Shown here piece by piece: positions 57,727 through 64,000 of a stretch of 64,000 nt of DNA. Origin of the DNA: Sinorhizobium alkalisoli (GTDB taxonomy: Bacteria; Pseudomonadota; Alphaproteobacteria; Rhizobiales; Rhizobiaceae). The notes under the pieces were generated by a model that worked only from the letters and a program-made list of their open reading frames with translations, did no database searches and had not been told where the DNA came from. Location of the stretch: contig NZ_CP034909.1 of the NCBI RefSeq assembly GCF_008932245.1, positions 248,001-312,000 of the forward strand, given 5' to 3'. Numbering within the stretch: the stretch's first letter is position 1; the number at the start of each line of letters is the position of its first letter. Both the position numbers and the translations under genes were made by a program.

Positions 57727-57957
57727 GTGGCAGTCCCTTCAGTCAAGGCACCTGCTGTATCGCTCCGCCGCGCAGGGTTTTCCCTCGATTTCTACAGCGC
57801 CGTGCGCGCCGCCGCTGTTCTTGCGGAATATCCTCCGGCGGCGTCTGCGGAACAGTGCCGAAAGCATGTTCTCCGCGAAAGTCTCCTTGCACGCGGGCGA
57901 CTGGATATCAAAGCGTTGATCGAGGCGGCGCCGGTTTCTCGACGCCATGTCGAATAG
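57727..57957 (+). CDS. Small hypothetical protein upstream of the LysR gene
   Basis: A possible 76-residue soluble product starting at GTG 57727, with a region LDFYSAVRAAAVLAEYPPAA and a helical end. Two other frames are also open here, so coding is not certain. No ribosome site stands out apart from a weak GGAAG. Its end is 122 bases before the LysR start. If real, its function is unknown. Confidence 0.3.
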   Translation: MAVPSVKAPAVSLRRAGFSLDFYSAVRAAAVLAEYPPAASAEQCRKHVLRESLLARGRLDIKALIEAAPVSRRHVE

Positions 57958-58078
57958 AAAAGCCATTGCCATCATGTCCATGGTGATGCTCCTTGTCTGC
58001 AAGCATCCCTTCTTTTATGCATCTCGGACTGTTTTACATACAGTCGAATTCCGCTTATGTTTTTCACTGATGAAAAAC

Positions 58079-58945
58079 ATGGATTGGGACATCTACCGCT
58101 GTTTCATGACCGTGGTGCGCGGCGGCGGTTTGACGGGAGCGGCGCAGGCGATGGGCCTGAGCGCCGCAACCATCGGCCGCCGCATGCTGGAACTGGAGGA
58201 GCGCACCGGCCGGGCGCTCTTCGTCCGCAGCCAGACGGGTTACACACTGACTTCCGACGGCCGCGTTCTGTTCGAGCAACTGCGCGAGATGGAAGCGGCG
58301 GCCCGCAAGGTGGAGAATTGGCAGGAGCAGGGCGACGGGGCCGTAACCATCCGCGTCGCGGCGGGGACATGGGTCTCGTGGCTGGTCGCGGAGAATTTTC
58401 CGGCGATCTGTACCGAGCGCGATTCCTTCAATATTGCGCTTTCGACAGGCGAAGCGCGGGTGAGCCTCGCCTATCGCGAGAGCGACATCGGCATTCGCGC
58501 CTTCGAGCCGGAGGAAGCCTATCTCGCGTCACGGCTAATCGGCGAAGTCGCCTATGCCGCCTATCGGCAGAGAAACGCGCCGGGCACCGTGGAACGCTGG
58601 CTGGCCGTCGGCGAAGAGGAAGCGCGTTCGGCCTATTTGCGTTGGCCGCACGAACAGGCGACAGGCCGGATCGTCGCGACGGTAACGCGCCCGCGTTCCC
58701 TGCTCGACCTTGCCCGCGCCGGGGCGGGGACGGCGGTGCTGCCCTGTTTCGTCGGCGATCTCGATCCGCTGCTGCAGCGGGCGGGCGAGGAGATCGCGTT
58801 GCTCCGACACCGGCAGTGGATCGTAATGAACAACGAGGATCGCCACAGGCGGGACATTCGAGCTGTCGTGGACCGAATGACGCGGCTCTTGCGCAGCCAC
58901 GCTGATCTTTTTGCCGGAAAACGGCCGCGGCGGAACGCCGCCTGA
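58079..58945 (+). CDS. LysR-family transcriptional regulator
   Basis: A 288-residue LysR-type regulator. The winged helix-turn-helix is at residues 1-60 (WDIYRCFMTVVRGGGLTGAA, QAMGLSAATIGRRMLELEER), and the C-terminal substrate-binding-like domain follows (AGAGTAVLPCFVGDLDPLLQ). The start MDWDIYR at 58079 fits the family; ATG at 58070 would add three residues, and the frame is open further upstream. Neither has a strong ribosome site. It converges with two tiny genes across a strong hairpin. No target is apparent nearby. Confidence 0.85.
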   Translation: MDWDIYRCFMTVVRGGGLTGAAQAMGLSAATIGRRMLELEERTGRALFVRSQTGYTLTSDGRVLFEQLREMEAAARKVENWQEQGDGAVTIRVAAGTWVSWLVAENFPAICTERDSFNIALSTGEARVSLAYRESDIGIRAFEPEEAYLASRLIGEVAYAAYRQRNAPGTVERWLAVGEEEARSAYLRWPHEQATGRIVATVTRPRSLLDLARAGAGTAVLPCFVGDLDPLLQRAGEEIALLRHRQWIVMNNEDRHRRDIRAVVDRMTRLLRSHADLFAGKRPRRNAA

Positions 58946-58970
58946 GCCGCAGCATCGCTTGGATGTTGAT

Positions 58971-59003
58971 GGGGATCGGCCGGCCTGGCGCCGGCCGATC
59001 CCC
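58971..59003. terminator. Bidirectional terminator-like hairpin
   Basis: A perfect 13-base stem GGGGATCGGCCGG / CCGGCCGATCCCC with a seven-base loop, placed 26 bases after the LysR stop and 11 bases after the end of the minus-strand tiny gene. The position between two convergent units suggests termination from both sides. Confidence 0.75.
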
Positions 59004-59013
59004 GGGGATTGCA

Positions 59014-59133
59014 TCAGCGCCGCGCGCCGGTCCGGGAGGGTTCCACCACGGATACTGGAACCAGCATCGGCCGGAAGTGCGTCCACAGCCCGGCGCCGAG
59101 CAGGATGGCGGTCGCCGCGGAAACCGCGATCAT
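59014..59133 (-). CDS. Tiny putative membrane protein, 39 residues
   Basis: This short frame starts at an ATG that shares one base with the TGA of the gene before it (TGATG), a classic translational-coupling arrangement. The product has one hydrophobic stretch (MIAVSAATAILLGAGLW), then a Val-rich part and a basic end. It is too short to recognise. The coupling and the terminator hairpin 11 bases downstream support it being real. Confidence 0.45.
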   Translation of the reverse strand: MIAVSAATAILLGAGLWTHFRPMLVPVSVVEPSRTGARR

Positions 59134-59372
59134 CACGCCCGCCCTTGGGTGACGATGACGGGGATCAGCAGATCGCCCCAGTTGCCGTCGCCGCCGTGAT
59201 GGCGTGCCGAGCGTACGAGTTCGACCGAGACGCCTGCGTCGACCGCCTTCATGACGGCTTGGTTAAGCCGATGCAGATCATTGGCGACCATGCGGATTGC
59301 GGCCTGCTGTTCTGTTGTCATGGCCGATGATTGTTCCTCGGCCCGTTCCTTGACGCGTGTCTGGACTGTCAT
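59133..59372 (-). CDS. Small conserved-looking hypothetical protein, 79 residues
   Basis: A 79-residue soluble product with a charged helical N-terminal half (RVKERAEEQSSAMTTEQQAA, then VANDLHRLNQAVMKAVDAGV) and a C-terminal part with LVRSARHHGGDGNWGDLLIP. The start has an AGGAGAA site seven bases upstream, one of the better ribosome sites in this region. It lies 120 bases downstream of the aceA stop, past a terminator-like hairpin, and is coupled to the 39-residue gene. Function not recognised. Confidence 0.6.
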   Translation of the reverse strand: MTVQTRVKERAEEQSSAMTTEQQAAIRMVANDLHRLNQAVMKAVDAGVSVELVRSARHHGGDGNWGDLLIPVIVTQGRA

Positions 59373-59449
59373 TGGAGTTCTCCTCTTAGGGGTTGGAACC
59401 GGATGCGGGGGGCATTTCGGTGCCGTCCCGCTTCGGTTCGATGCATCCT

Positions 59450-59487
59450 GCGAGGCGCGCGAGGGGCAGGGAATGCGCGCGCCTCGC
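59450..59487 (-). terminator. Terminator-like hairpin after aceA
   Basis: A perfect 12-base stem GCGAGGCGCGCG / CGCGCGCCTCGC with a 14-base loop, beginning five bases beyond the aceA stop codon on the minus strand. No T-run follows. It separates aceA from the two tiny genes. Confidence 0.65.
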
Positions 59488-59492
59488 CTCCG

Positions 59493-60782
59493 TCATTCTG
59501 CCGCCGGGCGGAACTGGTCGTGCTCGGTCGATTCCTTCATGGCGGTTGTCGACGATTGGCCGCCGGTGATCGCCAGCGACACCGCGTCGAAATAGCCGGT
59601 GCCGACTTCGCGCTGATGCTTGGTCGCGGTGTAGCCGTTGACCTCGGCCGCGAATTCCGCCTCCTGCAATTCCGAATAGGCGGCCATCTGCCGTTCCTTG
59701 TAGCCGCGGGCGAGTTCGAACATGCCGTAGTTCAGCTGATGGAAGCCGGCGAGCGTGATGAACTGGAACTTGTAGCCCATTGCGCCGAGCTCCCGCTGGA
59801 ACTTGGCGATCGTCGCATCGTCCAGGTTCTTCTTCCAATTGAACGACGGCGAGCAATTATAGGCAAGCAGCTTACCCGGATGCGCCTTGTGCACGCCCTC
59901 GGCGAATTTGCGCGCCTGCTCGAGATCCGGCTTCGAGGTCTCGCACCAGATGAGGTCGCAATGCGGCGCATAGGCGATCGCCCGCGCGATGCAGGACTCA
60001 AGTCCGTTCTTCACCTGATAGAAGCCCTCGACCGTGCGGCCGGCGTCGTAATCGACGAAGGGCCGGTCACGCTCGTCGATATCCGAAGTGAGCAGCTTTG
60101 CCGCTTCCGCGTCCGTGCGGGCGATGACCAGCGTCGGCACGCCCATGACATCGGCAGCAAGCCGGGCGGCATTCAGATTGCGGATATGCGCCGCGGTCGG
60201 GATCAGCACTTTGCCGCCGAGATGGCCGCATTTCTTCTCGGACGCGAGCTGGTCCTCATAGTGGACGCCTGCCGCACCCGCTTCGATGAATGCCTTCATG
60301 ATCTCGAAGGCATTGAGCGGCCCGCCGAAGCCTGCCTCCGCATCGGCGACGATCGGGGCGAACCAGGTGTCGACCGAAAGTCCCTTGCCTTCGGCGGTCT
60401 CGATCTGGTCGGCGCGCTGCAGCGTCCGGTTGATGCGTTTTGCGAGTTCCGGCGCAGCATTGGCCGGATAGAGCGACTGGTCCGGATACATGGCAGAGGC
60501 GGTGTTGGAATCGGCAGCGACTTGCCAGCCGGAGAGGTAGATCGCCTTCAGTCCGGCGCGGACCATCTGCATGGCCTGGTTGCCCGAAAGCGCGCCGAGA
60601 GCATTGACGAAATCTTCCTCGTGGATGAGCTTCCAAAGGCGGTTCGCGCCCATTTCGGCAAGCGAATACCGAAGCTCGACCGAGCCGCGGAGCCGCTGCA
60701 CGTCTTGCGCCGAATAGGGGCGTTCAACACCGTCGAAACGTCCTTGCGGTGCACTCGGAACGAGTTTGTAAAAATCAGTCAT
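59493..60782 (-). CDS. aceA: Isocitrate lyase AceA
   Basis: AceA splits isocitrate into succinate and glyoxylate, the first step of the glyoxylate shunt needed for growth on acetate and fatty acids. The 429-residue product has the active-site loop KKCGHLGGK with catalytic C185, and the Mg-binding stretch [20 protein letters not shown]. The start at 60782 is chosen because AGGAGG lies six bases upstream; the longer frame to 60914 is not used. It is divergent from a regulator of the short-chain acyl-CoA type. Malate synthase is not in this window. Confidence 0.96.
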   Translation of the reverse strand: MTDFYKLVPSAPQGRFDGVERPYSAQDVQRLRGSVELRYSLAEMGANRLWKLIHEEDFVNALGALSGNQAMQMVRAGLKAIYLSGWQVAADSNTASAMYPDQSLYPANAAPELAKRINRTLQRADQIETAEGKGLSVDTWFAPIVADAEAGFGGPLNAFEIMKAFIEAGAAGVHYEDQLASEKKCGHLGGKVLIPTAAHIRNLNAARLAADVMGVPTLVIARTDAEAAKLLTSDIDERDRPFVDYDAGRTVEGFYQVKNGLESCIARAIAYAPHCDLIWCETSKPDLEQARKFAEGVHKAHPGKLLAYNCSPSFNWKKNLDDATIAKFQRELGAMGYKFQFITLAGFHQLNYGMFELARGYKERQMAAYSELQEAEFAAEVNGYTATKHQREVGTGYFDAVSLAITGGQSSTTAMKESTEHDQFRPAAE

Positions 60783-60858
60783 TCTTGCCTCCTGATGAAA
60801 TCGATAGCTCTTCGACTTTAGTCTCACGGCGCTTCCACTCCGTAAGTTCATATGACAG

Positions 60859-60974
60859 TTTTTACATTGCGCTGCGGAATGACGCCACGAAAATCGAGAG
60901 ACTTGCGGATTCAAAAGGGTTACTTTGTCTTGAGTTTGACAGTGAGCTGAAGTAAAAATGTAAAAAATGTAAAA
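60859..60974. promoter_or_regulatory. Putative regulator sites in the aceA/regulator divergent promoter region
   Basis: TTTTTACATT at 60859-60868 and, in opposite orientation, a tandem pair of AATGTAAAA at 60957-60965 and 60966-60974. All share the core AATGTAAAA or its complement, so they look like three copies of one binding motif arranged on both sides of the shared promoter region. The adjacent XRE-type regulator is the obvious candidate ligand; this is inference. Confidence 0.5.
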
Positions 60975-61010
60975 GAGCGTCTGCCTGCCGACTTGTCAAT
61001 GGAGTTACAA

Positions 61011-62420
61011 ATGGCCGAGAACAAGATCTTTGCGGGGCCACGCGTCAGGCGAATTCGCAACGGCATGCAGTTGACGCAAACGGCGATGGCGGAAGCGCTC
61101 GGCATCTCCCCCTCCTATCTGAACCTGATCGAGCGCAATCAGCGGCCGCTGACGGTGCAGCTTCTGTTGAGGCTGGCTTCGGTTTACAAGGTCGATCTCG
61201 ACGAGTTGCAGGGCGAGGCCGGCGGGAGCCTGCAGCAATTGCGCGAGGTTTTCGCCGATCCGTTGCTGACCGGCGAACTCCCCGGAGACCAGGAACTGAT
61301 CGAGGTCACCGAGGCGGCTCCGAATGTCGCGGGCGGCGTCGTCAAGCTCTATCGCGCCTATCGCGAACAGGCCTCGCGGCTCAAGGACCTGGCGGCAGTG
61401 CTGGCCGGGCAGGGCCACATGGCGGCAGTCTCGGACACGCGGCTGCCGATCGACGAGGTCAGAGAGGCGTTCGAGGCACGGCCCAATCATTTCGCGCGGA
61501 TCGAGGAGGCGGTAGAAGCATTCCATGCGACCCTCTCGGCGGGCGACGATCTGGCCGGGGCGCTGAAGGCCTGGTTGAAGAAGGAGCACGGCCTGGCCGT
61601 GCGCACGCTGCCGCTGCATGTCATGCCGAACCTGCGCCGCCGCTTCGACCGCCACTCGATGCGGCTCTTTATCTCCGAACGCCTGTCACCTTTCGACCAG
61701 GCGCGTGAGGTCGCCATGGAGGTGGCATCGATCGCCTGCCATGAGGCGATCGTGGCGGAGCTTGAACAGTTCCGCCTGGCGACCGCCGAGGCCCGGCGCA
61801 TCGGTCGCTTCGAACTCGCGCGCTATGCCGCCCACGCGTTGATGATGCCTTACGCCGCCTTTCACGCTGCGGCGCTTCGCGCGAAATATGACATCGACAT
61901 CCTGAGAGCCCGCTTCCAGGTCTCCTTCGAGCAGGCCGCCAACCGCCTGACCATGCTGCAGCGGCCCGGTGCGGCCGGTGTGCCTTTCTTCCTGATGGAG
62001 ATGGACAATGCCGGCCACCGTTTGCGCCGGGCGGGAGCGCAGGGTTTCCCCCATGCCCGCTTCGGCGGCGCCTGTCCCAAGCTAAATGTCCATGCCGCCT
62101 TCGCCGTCCCCGGCCAGATTCTCGTCGACCGCGTTGAAATGCCCGACGGCGGTGCCTTCCTGGTGATTGCCCGCACGGTAGACGGTCCGCAGGCGAGCTA
62201 TGAGGAGCGGGTCAGGCGCACCGCTCTACTGATCGGCTGCGAGGCCGGGTTTGCCGATGACACCGTCTATGGTGCTGCGCGCATGCCCGCAATCGCCGTG
62301 GGGCCGGCCTGTCGCCTTTGTGAGCGGCAGGGATGTCTCGCCCGAGCCGAGCCGCCCGTGACGCGACCGCTTGGCCTTGACGAAATGACGGCGGGTTTGA
62401 GTGTCTTCGATTTTCAGTAG
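61011..62420 (+). CDS. XRE-type regulator of acyl-CoA/glyoxylate metabolism (RamB/ScfR-like)
   Basis: A 469-residue regulator divergent from aceA. An N-terminal XRE helix-turn-helix (VRRIRNGMQLTQTAMAEALG, ISPSYLNLIERNQRPLTV) is followed by an IrrE/ImmA-like middle domain in which the metalloprotease motif is reduced to ACHEAIVAEL. A C-terminal domain carries the cysteines of CRLCERQGC. This is the layout of short-chain fatty acyl-CoA regulators such as RamB. ATG at 61011 follows GGAG by six bases; a TTG at 60993 is less likely. It probably controls aceA and itself. Confidence 0.85.
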   Translation: MAENKIFAGPRVRRIRNGMQLTQTAMAEALGISPSYLNLIERNQRPLTVQLLLRLASVYKVDLDELQGEAGGSLQQLREVFADPLLTGELPGDQELIEVTEAAPNVAGGVVKLYRAYREQASRLKDLAAVLAGQGHMAAVSDTRLPIDEVREAFEARPNHFARIEEAVEAFHATLSAGDDLAGALKAWLKKEHGLAVRTLPLHVMPNLRRRFDRHSMRLFISERLSPFDQAREVAMEVASIACHEAIVAELEQFRLATAEARRIGRFELARYAAHALMMPYAAFHAAALRAKYDIDILRARFQVSFEQAANRLTMLQRPGAAGVPFFLMEMDNAGHRLRRAGAQGFPHARFGGACPKLNVHAAFAVPGQILVDRVEMPDGGAFLVIARTVDGPQASYEERVRRTALLIGCEAGFADDTVYGAARMPAIAVGPACRLCERQGCLARAEPPVTRPLGLDEMTAGLSVFDFQ

Positions 62421-62588
62421 GCGCTGGGCCGTTTCGGCGGCAGCAGGGCTTTGCCGCGCCGACGAAACCGCGCCCCGTCCCGGCGGCAGCGGCGTGGGCG
62501 GCATCGTCTGTTAAGTGCTCGATTTTGCTCATGCTTGGCGAAACGCGAGCGCGCCGCAATACTCGCCTTTTCCGGCGCGAAAGCGCTT

Positions 62589-62616
62589 GAGGTTATTGCG
62601 AAACATGCCTAACCTC
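62589..62616. promoter_or_regulatory. Inverted repeat upstream of potF
   Basis: GAGGTTA and TAACCTC, seven-base perfect arms 14 bases apart, in the 275-base region upstream of potF, about 80 bases before the start codon. Could be an operator or a leader hairpin. The same region contains an AAAGCGCTT stretch at 62580-62588. No further gene is seen in this gap. Confidence 0.4.
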
Positions 62617-62695
62617 GGCACCGCAACGAACAACGGACGGGGCATGACCGCACGGGTAAAGATTTGCCCCGACCTGACAACAAGAGGGGAGTTTC

Positions 62696-63790
62696 ATGTC
62701 CAAACTCATCGTCGCAACTTTGGCAGCCGCTTTGTTGGCGGGCTCGGCGACGCTTGCATCGGCACAGGAGCGGGTCGTCAACGTCTATAACTGGTCGGAC
62801 TATATCGACGACAGCATCCTCGAGGACTTCACGAAGGAGACCGGGATCAAGGTCGTCTATGACGTCTTCGACTCCAACGAAATCCTCGAAACGAAGCTGC
62901 TTGCCGGCGGCTCCGGCTACGACGTCGTGGTGCCGTCCGCATACTTCCTGCAGCGCCAGATCGCTGCGGGCGTGTTCCAAAAGCTCGACAAGTCGAAGCT
63001 GCCGAACCTGTCGAACATGTGGGACATGATCATGGAGCGTACAGCCAAGTACGATCCAGGCAACGAATATGCCGTCGACTACATGTGGGGCACCACCGGA
63101 ATCGGCTACAATGTCGACAAGATGAAGGAAATCCTTGGTGCTGACGAGAAGCCGAACTGGGACGTCATCTTCGACCCGGAGGTCGCCGCCAAGTTCAAGG
63201 ACTGCGGTATCCACCTGCTCGATTCGCCGACCGACATCATACCTTCGGCACTCGCCTATCTTGGCCTTGATCCGGACAGCCATGAACAGGCCGATCTCGA
63301 AAAGGCGGCCGAGGTACTGATGAAGGTCCGCCCCTATATCCGCAAGTTCCATTCGGCGGAATATATCAATGCGCTGGCCAATGGCGACATTTGCCTGGCA
63401 GTCGGCTTCTCCGGTGACATCTTCCAGGCGCGCGATCGCGCGGCCGAGGCGAATGCCGGCGTGAGCGTCGACTATTCGATCCCCGAGCAGGGAGCGCAGA
63501 TGTGGTTCGACATGCTGGCGATCCCCGCCGATGCGCCGCATGTCGACGAGGCCCACGAGTTCATTAACTATCTGATGAAGCCCGAGGTCATCGCCAAGGC
63601 CTCGAACTACGTCTTCTATGCCAATGGCAACAAGGCGTCGCAGCAGTTCCTCGACAAGGACGTGCTCGAGGACACCGCCATCTACCCGTCGGACGCGGTC
63701 ATGCAGAAGCTTTTCACGGTGACGCCGTTCGAGCCACGGGAGCAGAGAGTGCTCACGCGACTCTGGACGAAGATCGTGACCGGCCAATAG
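62696..63790 (+). CDS. potF: Polyamine ABC transporter substrate-binding protein PotF
   Basis: PotF-type periplasmic binding protein for putrescine or spermidine. The 364-residue precursor has a signal peptide (LIVATLAAALLAGSATLASA, cut before QERVVN). The mature part begins with the family NVYNWSDYIDDSILEDFTKE, whose Trp, Ser and Tyr line the ligand pocket, and ends RVLTRLWTKIVTGQ. ATG at 62696 follows AGAGGGGAG. The partner ATPase potG starts 135 bases downstream. Its presence alongside the PuuA/PuuB-like genes suggests polyamine use in this region. Confidence 0.93.
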   Translation: MSKLIVATLAAALLAGSATLASAQERVVNVYNWSDYIDDSILEDFTKETGIKVVYDVFDSNEILETKLLAGGSGYDVVVPSAYFLQRQIAAGVFQKLDKSKLPNLSNMWDMIMERTAKYDPGNEYAVDYMWGTTGIGYNVDKMKEILGADEKPNWDVIFDPEVAAKFKDCGIHLLDSPTDIIPSALAYLGLDPDSHEQADLEKAAEVLMKVRPYIRKFHSAEYINALANGDICLAVGFSGDIFQARDRAAEANAGVSVDYSIPEQGAQMWFDMLAIPADAPHVDEAHEFINYLMKPEVIAKASNYVFYANGNKASQQFLDKDVLEDTAIYPSDAVMQKLFTVTPFEPREQRVLTRLWTKIVTGQ

Positions 63791-63802
63791 GCGTGGAAGG
63801 AA

Positions 63803-63832
63803 TTGCCCGGACCTCGATCCGGGCGATTTTTT
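63803..63832 (+). terminator. Terminator-like hairpin between potF and potG
   Basis: Stem GCCCGGA / TCCGGGC with a six-base loop (63805-63824), followed by GATTTTTTG. This is the best factor-independent terminator in the window, and it lies inside an operon-like arrangement. It probably thins transcription so that potF mRNA exceeds potG, or potG has its own promoter. Confidence 0.8.
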
Positions 63833-63925
63833 GTGGGCCGATCAAACATGTATGGTGTTTCGGCCCACCAGAGAAATGGGCGTCGGTTGCCGTGCCGGGT
63901 CCATCGGCTGTGGCATCGGGGATAG

Positions 63926-64000
63926 ATGATGAAGTCTCTCGGCAGTATACGGCGGGCCTTCGCCCCCTGGACGGATCCGGCGTCCAAACCATTCATTTCG
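63926..64000 (+). CDS. potG: Polyamine ABC transporter ATPase PotG, N-terminus (cut by window edge)
   Basis: Only the first 25 codons are visible (MMKSLGSIRRAFAPWTDPAS, then KPFIS). The lead sequence before the ABC fold matches that of rhizobial PotG proteins as far as I recall. GGGG precedes two adjacent ATGs at 63926 and 63929; the second may be the true start. The Walker motifs lie beyond the window. Position after potF is the main support. Confidence 0.7.
   Translation, partial: MMKSLGSIRRAFAPWTDPASKPFIS

Noticed and set aside
59331..60821. A 496-codon plus-strand frame opposite aceA
   Set aside because: Antisense shadow; aceA on the minus strand has the KKCGH active site and a strong ribosome site.

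Overview
The window is a high-GC alphaproteobacterial chromosome segment. It most resembles a Sinorhizobium (Ensifer) species close to S. meliloti. The evidence is the gene order of the rhizobial flagellar regulon (fliG-fliN-fliM-motA divergent from a DUF1217 gene-flgF-fliI...flgBC-fliE-flgG-flgA-flgI-motE-flgH-fliL-fliP-flagellins-motBCD-rem-flgEKL-flaF-flbT-flgD-fliQ-flhA-fliR), the rhizobial-only motor genes motC, motD and motE, the orphan regulator rem, and an agl alpha-glucoside operon. No RNA genes, CRISPR arrays, insertion sequences or phage genes were found. The species is not fixed by what can be read here; three flagellin genes are present where S. meliloti 1021 is known for four.

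Region 1 (1-34.9 kb) is one nearly continuous motility cluster. The switch and stator genes fliG (cut by the window edge), fliN, fliM and motA read leftward. From 3.4 kb everything reads rightward with many 1-4 base overlaps, as expected of translationally coupled operons. The sequence encodes rod, ring, hook and hook-associated proteins, most of the export apparatus (FliP, FliQ, FliR, FlhA, FliI and a FliH-like protein), three flagellins with complex-filament features, the MotB/MotC/MotD/MotE set of the unidirectional rhizobial motor, a lytic transglycosylase, the regulator Rem, and the flagellin regulators FlaF and FlbT. Perfect TTAA-N7-TTAA boxes (the alphaproteobacterial CtrA motif) lie upstream of rem and of two flagellin genes, and TTAACCAT half sites precede all three flagellin genes. 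This suggests cell-cycle input into motility.

Region 2 (34.9-45.9 kb) holds a glycosyltransferase, folD, and the agl locus: a LacI-type repressor divergent from aglE-aglF-aglG-aglA-aglK, which import and hydrolyse alpha-glucosides. Two perfect palindromes in the divergent promoter region are likely operators. A small PilZ-like gene follows.

Region 3 (46-50.2 kb) is the leftward zwf-pgl-edd cluster, the upper Entner-Doudoroff and oxidative pentose-phosphate steps that use the glucose-6-phosphate made from agl products.

Region 4 (50.3-64 kb) is mixed catabolism and sensing. It has a glutamine-synthetase-like plus FAD oxidase pair typical of gamma-glutamylated polyamine degradation, an HI0933-type flavoprotein, a chemoreceptor with an all-helical periplasmic domain, a LysR regulator, two coupled tiny genes, isocitrate lyase with a divergent short-chain-acyl-CoA-type regulator, and a polyamine ABC transporter (potF complete, potG cut at the right edge).

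Small palindromic repeats of rhizobial type are scattered between genes. One 57-bp palindromic unit is present three times in tandem and in frame at the start of motC, which is the most unusual sequence feature seen.
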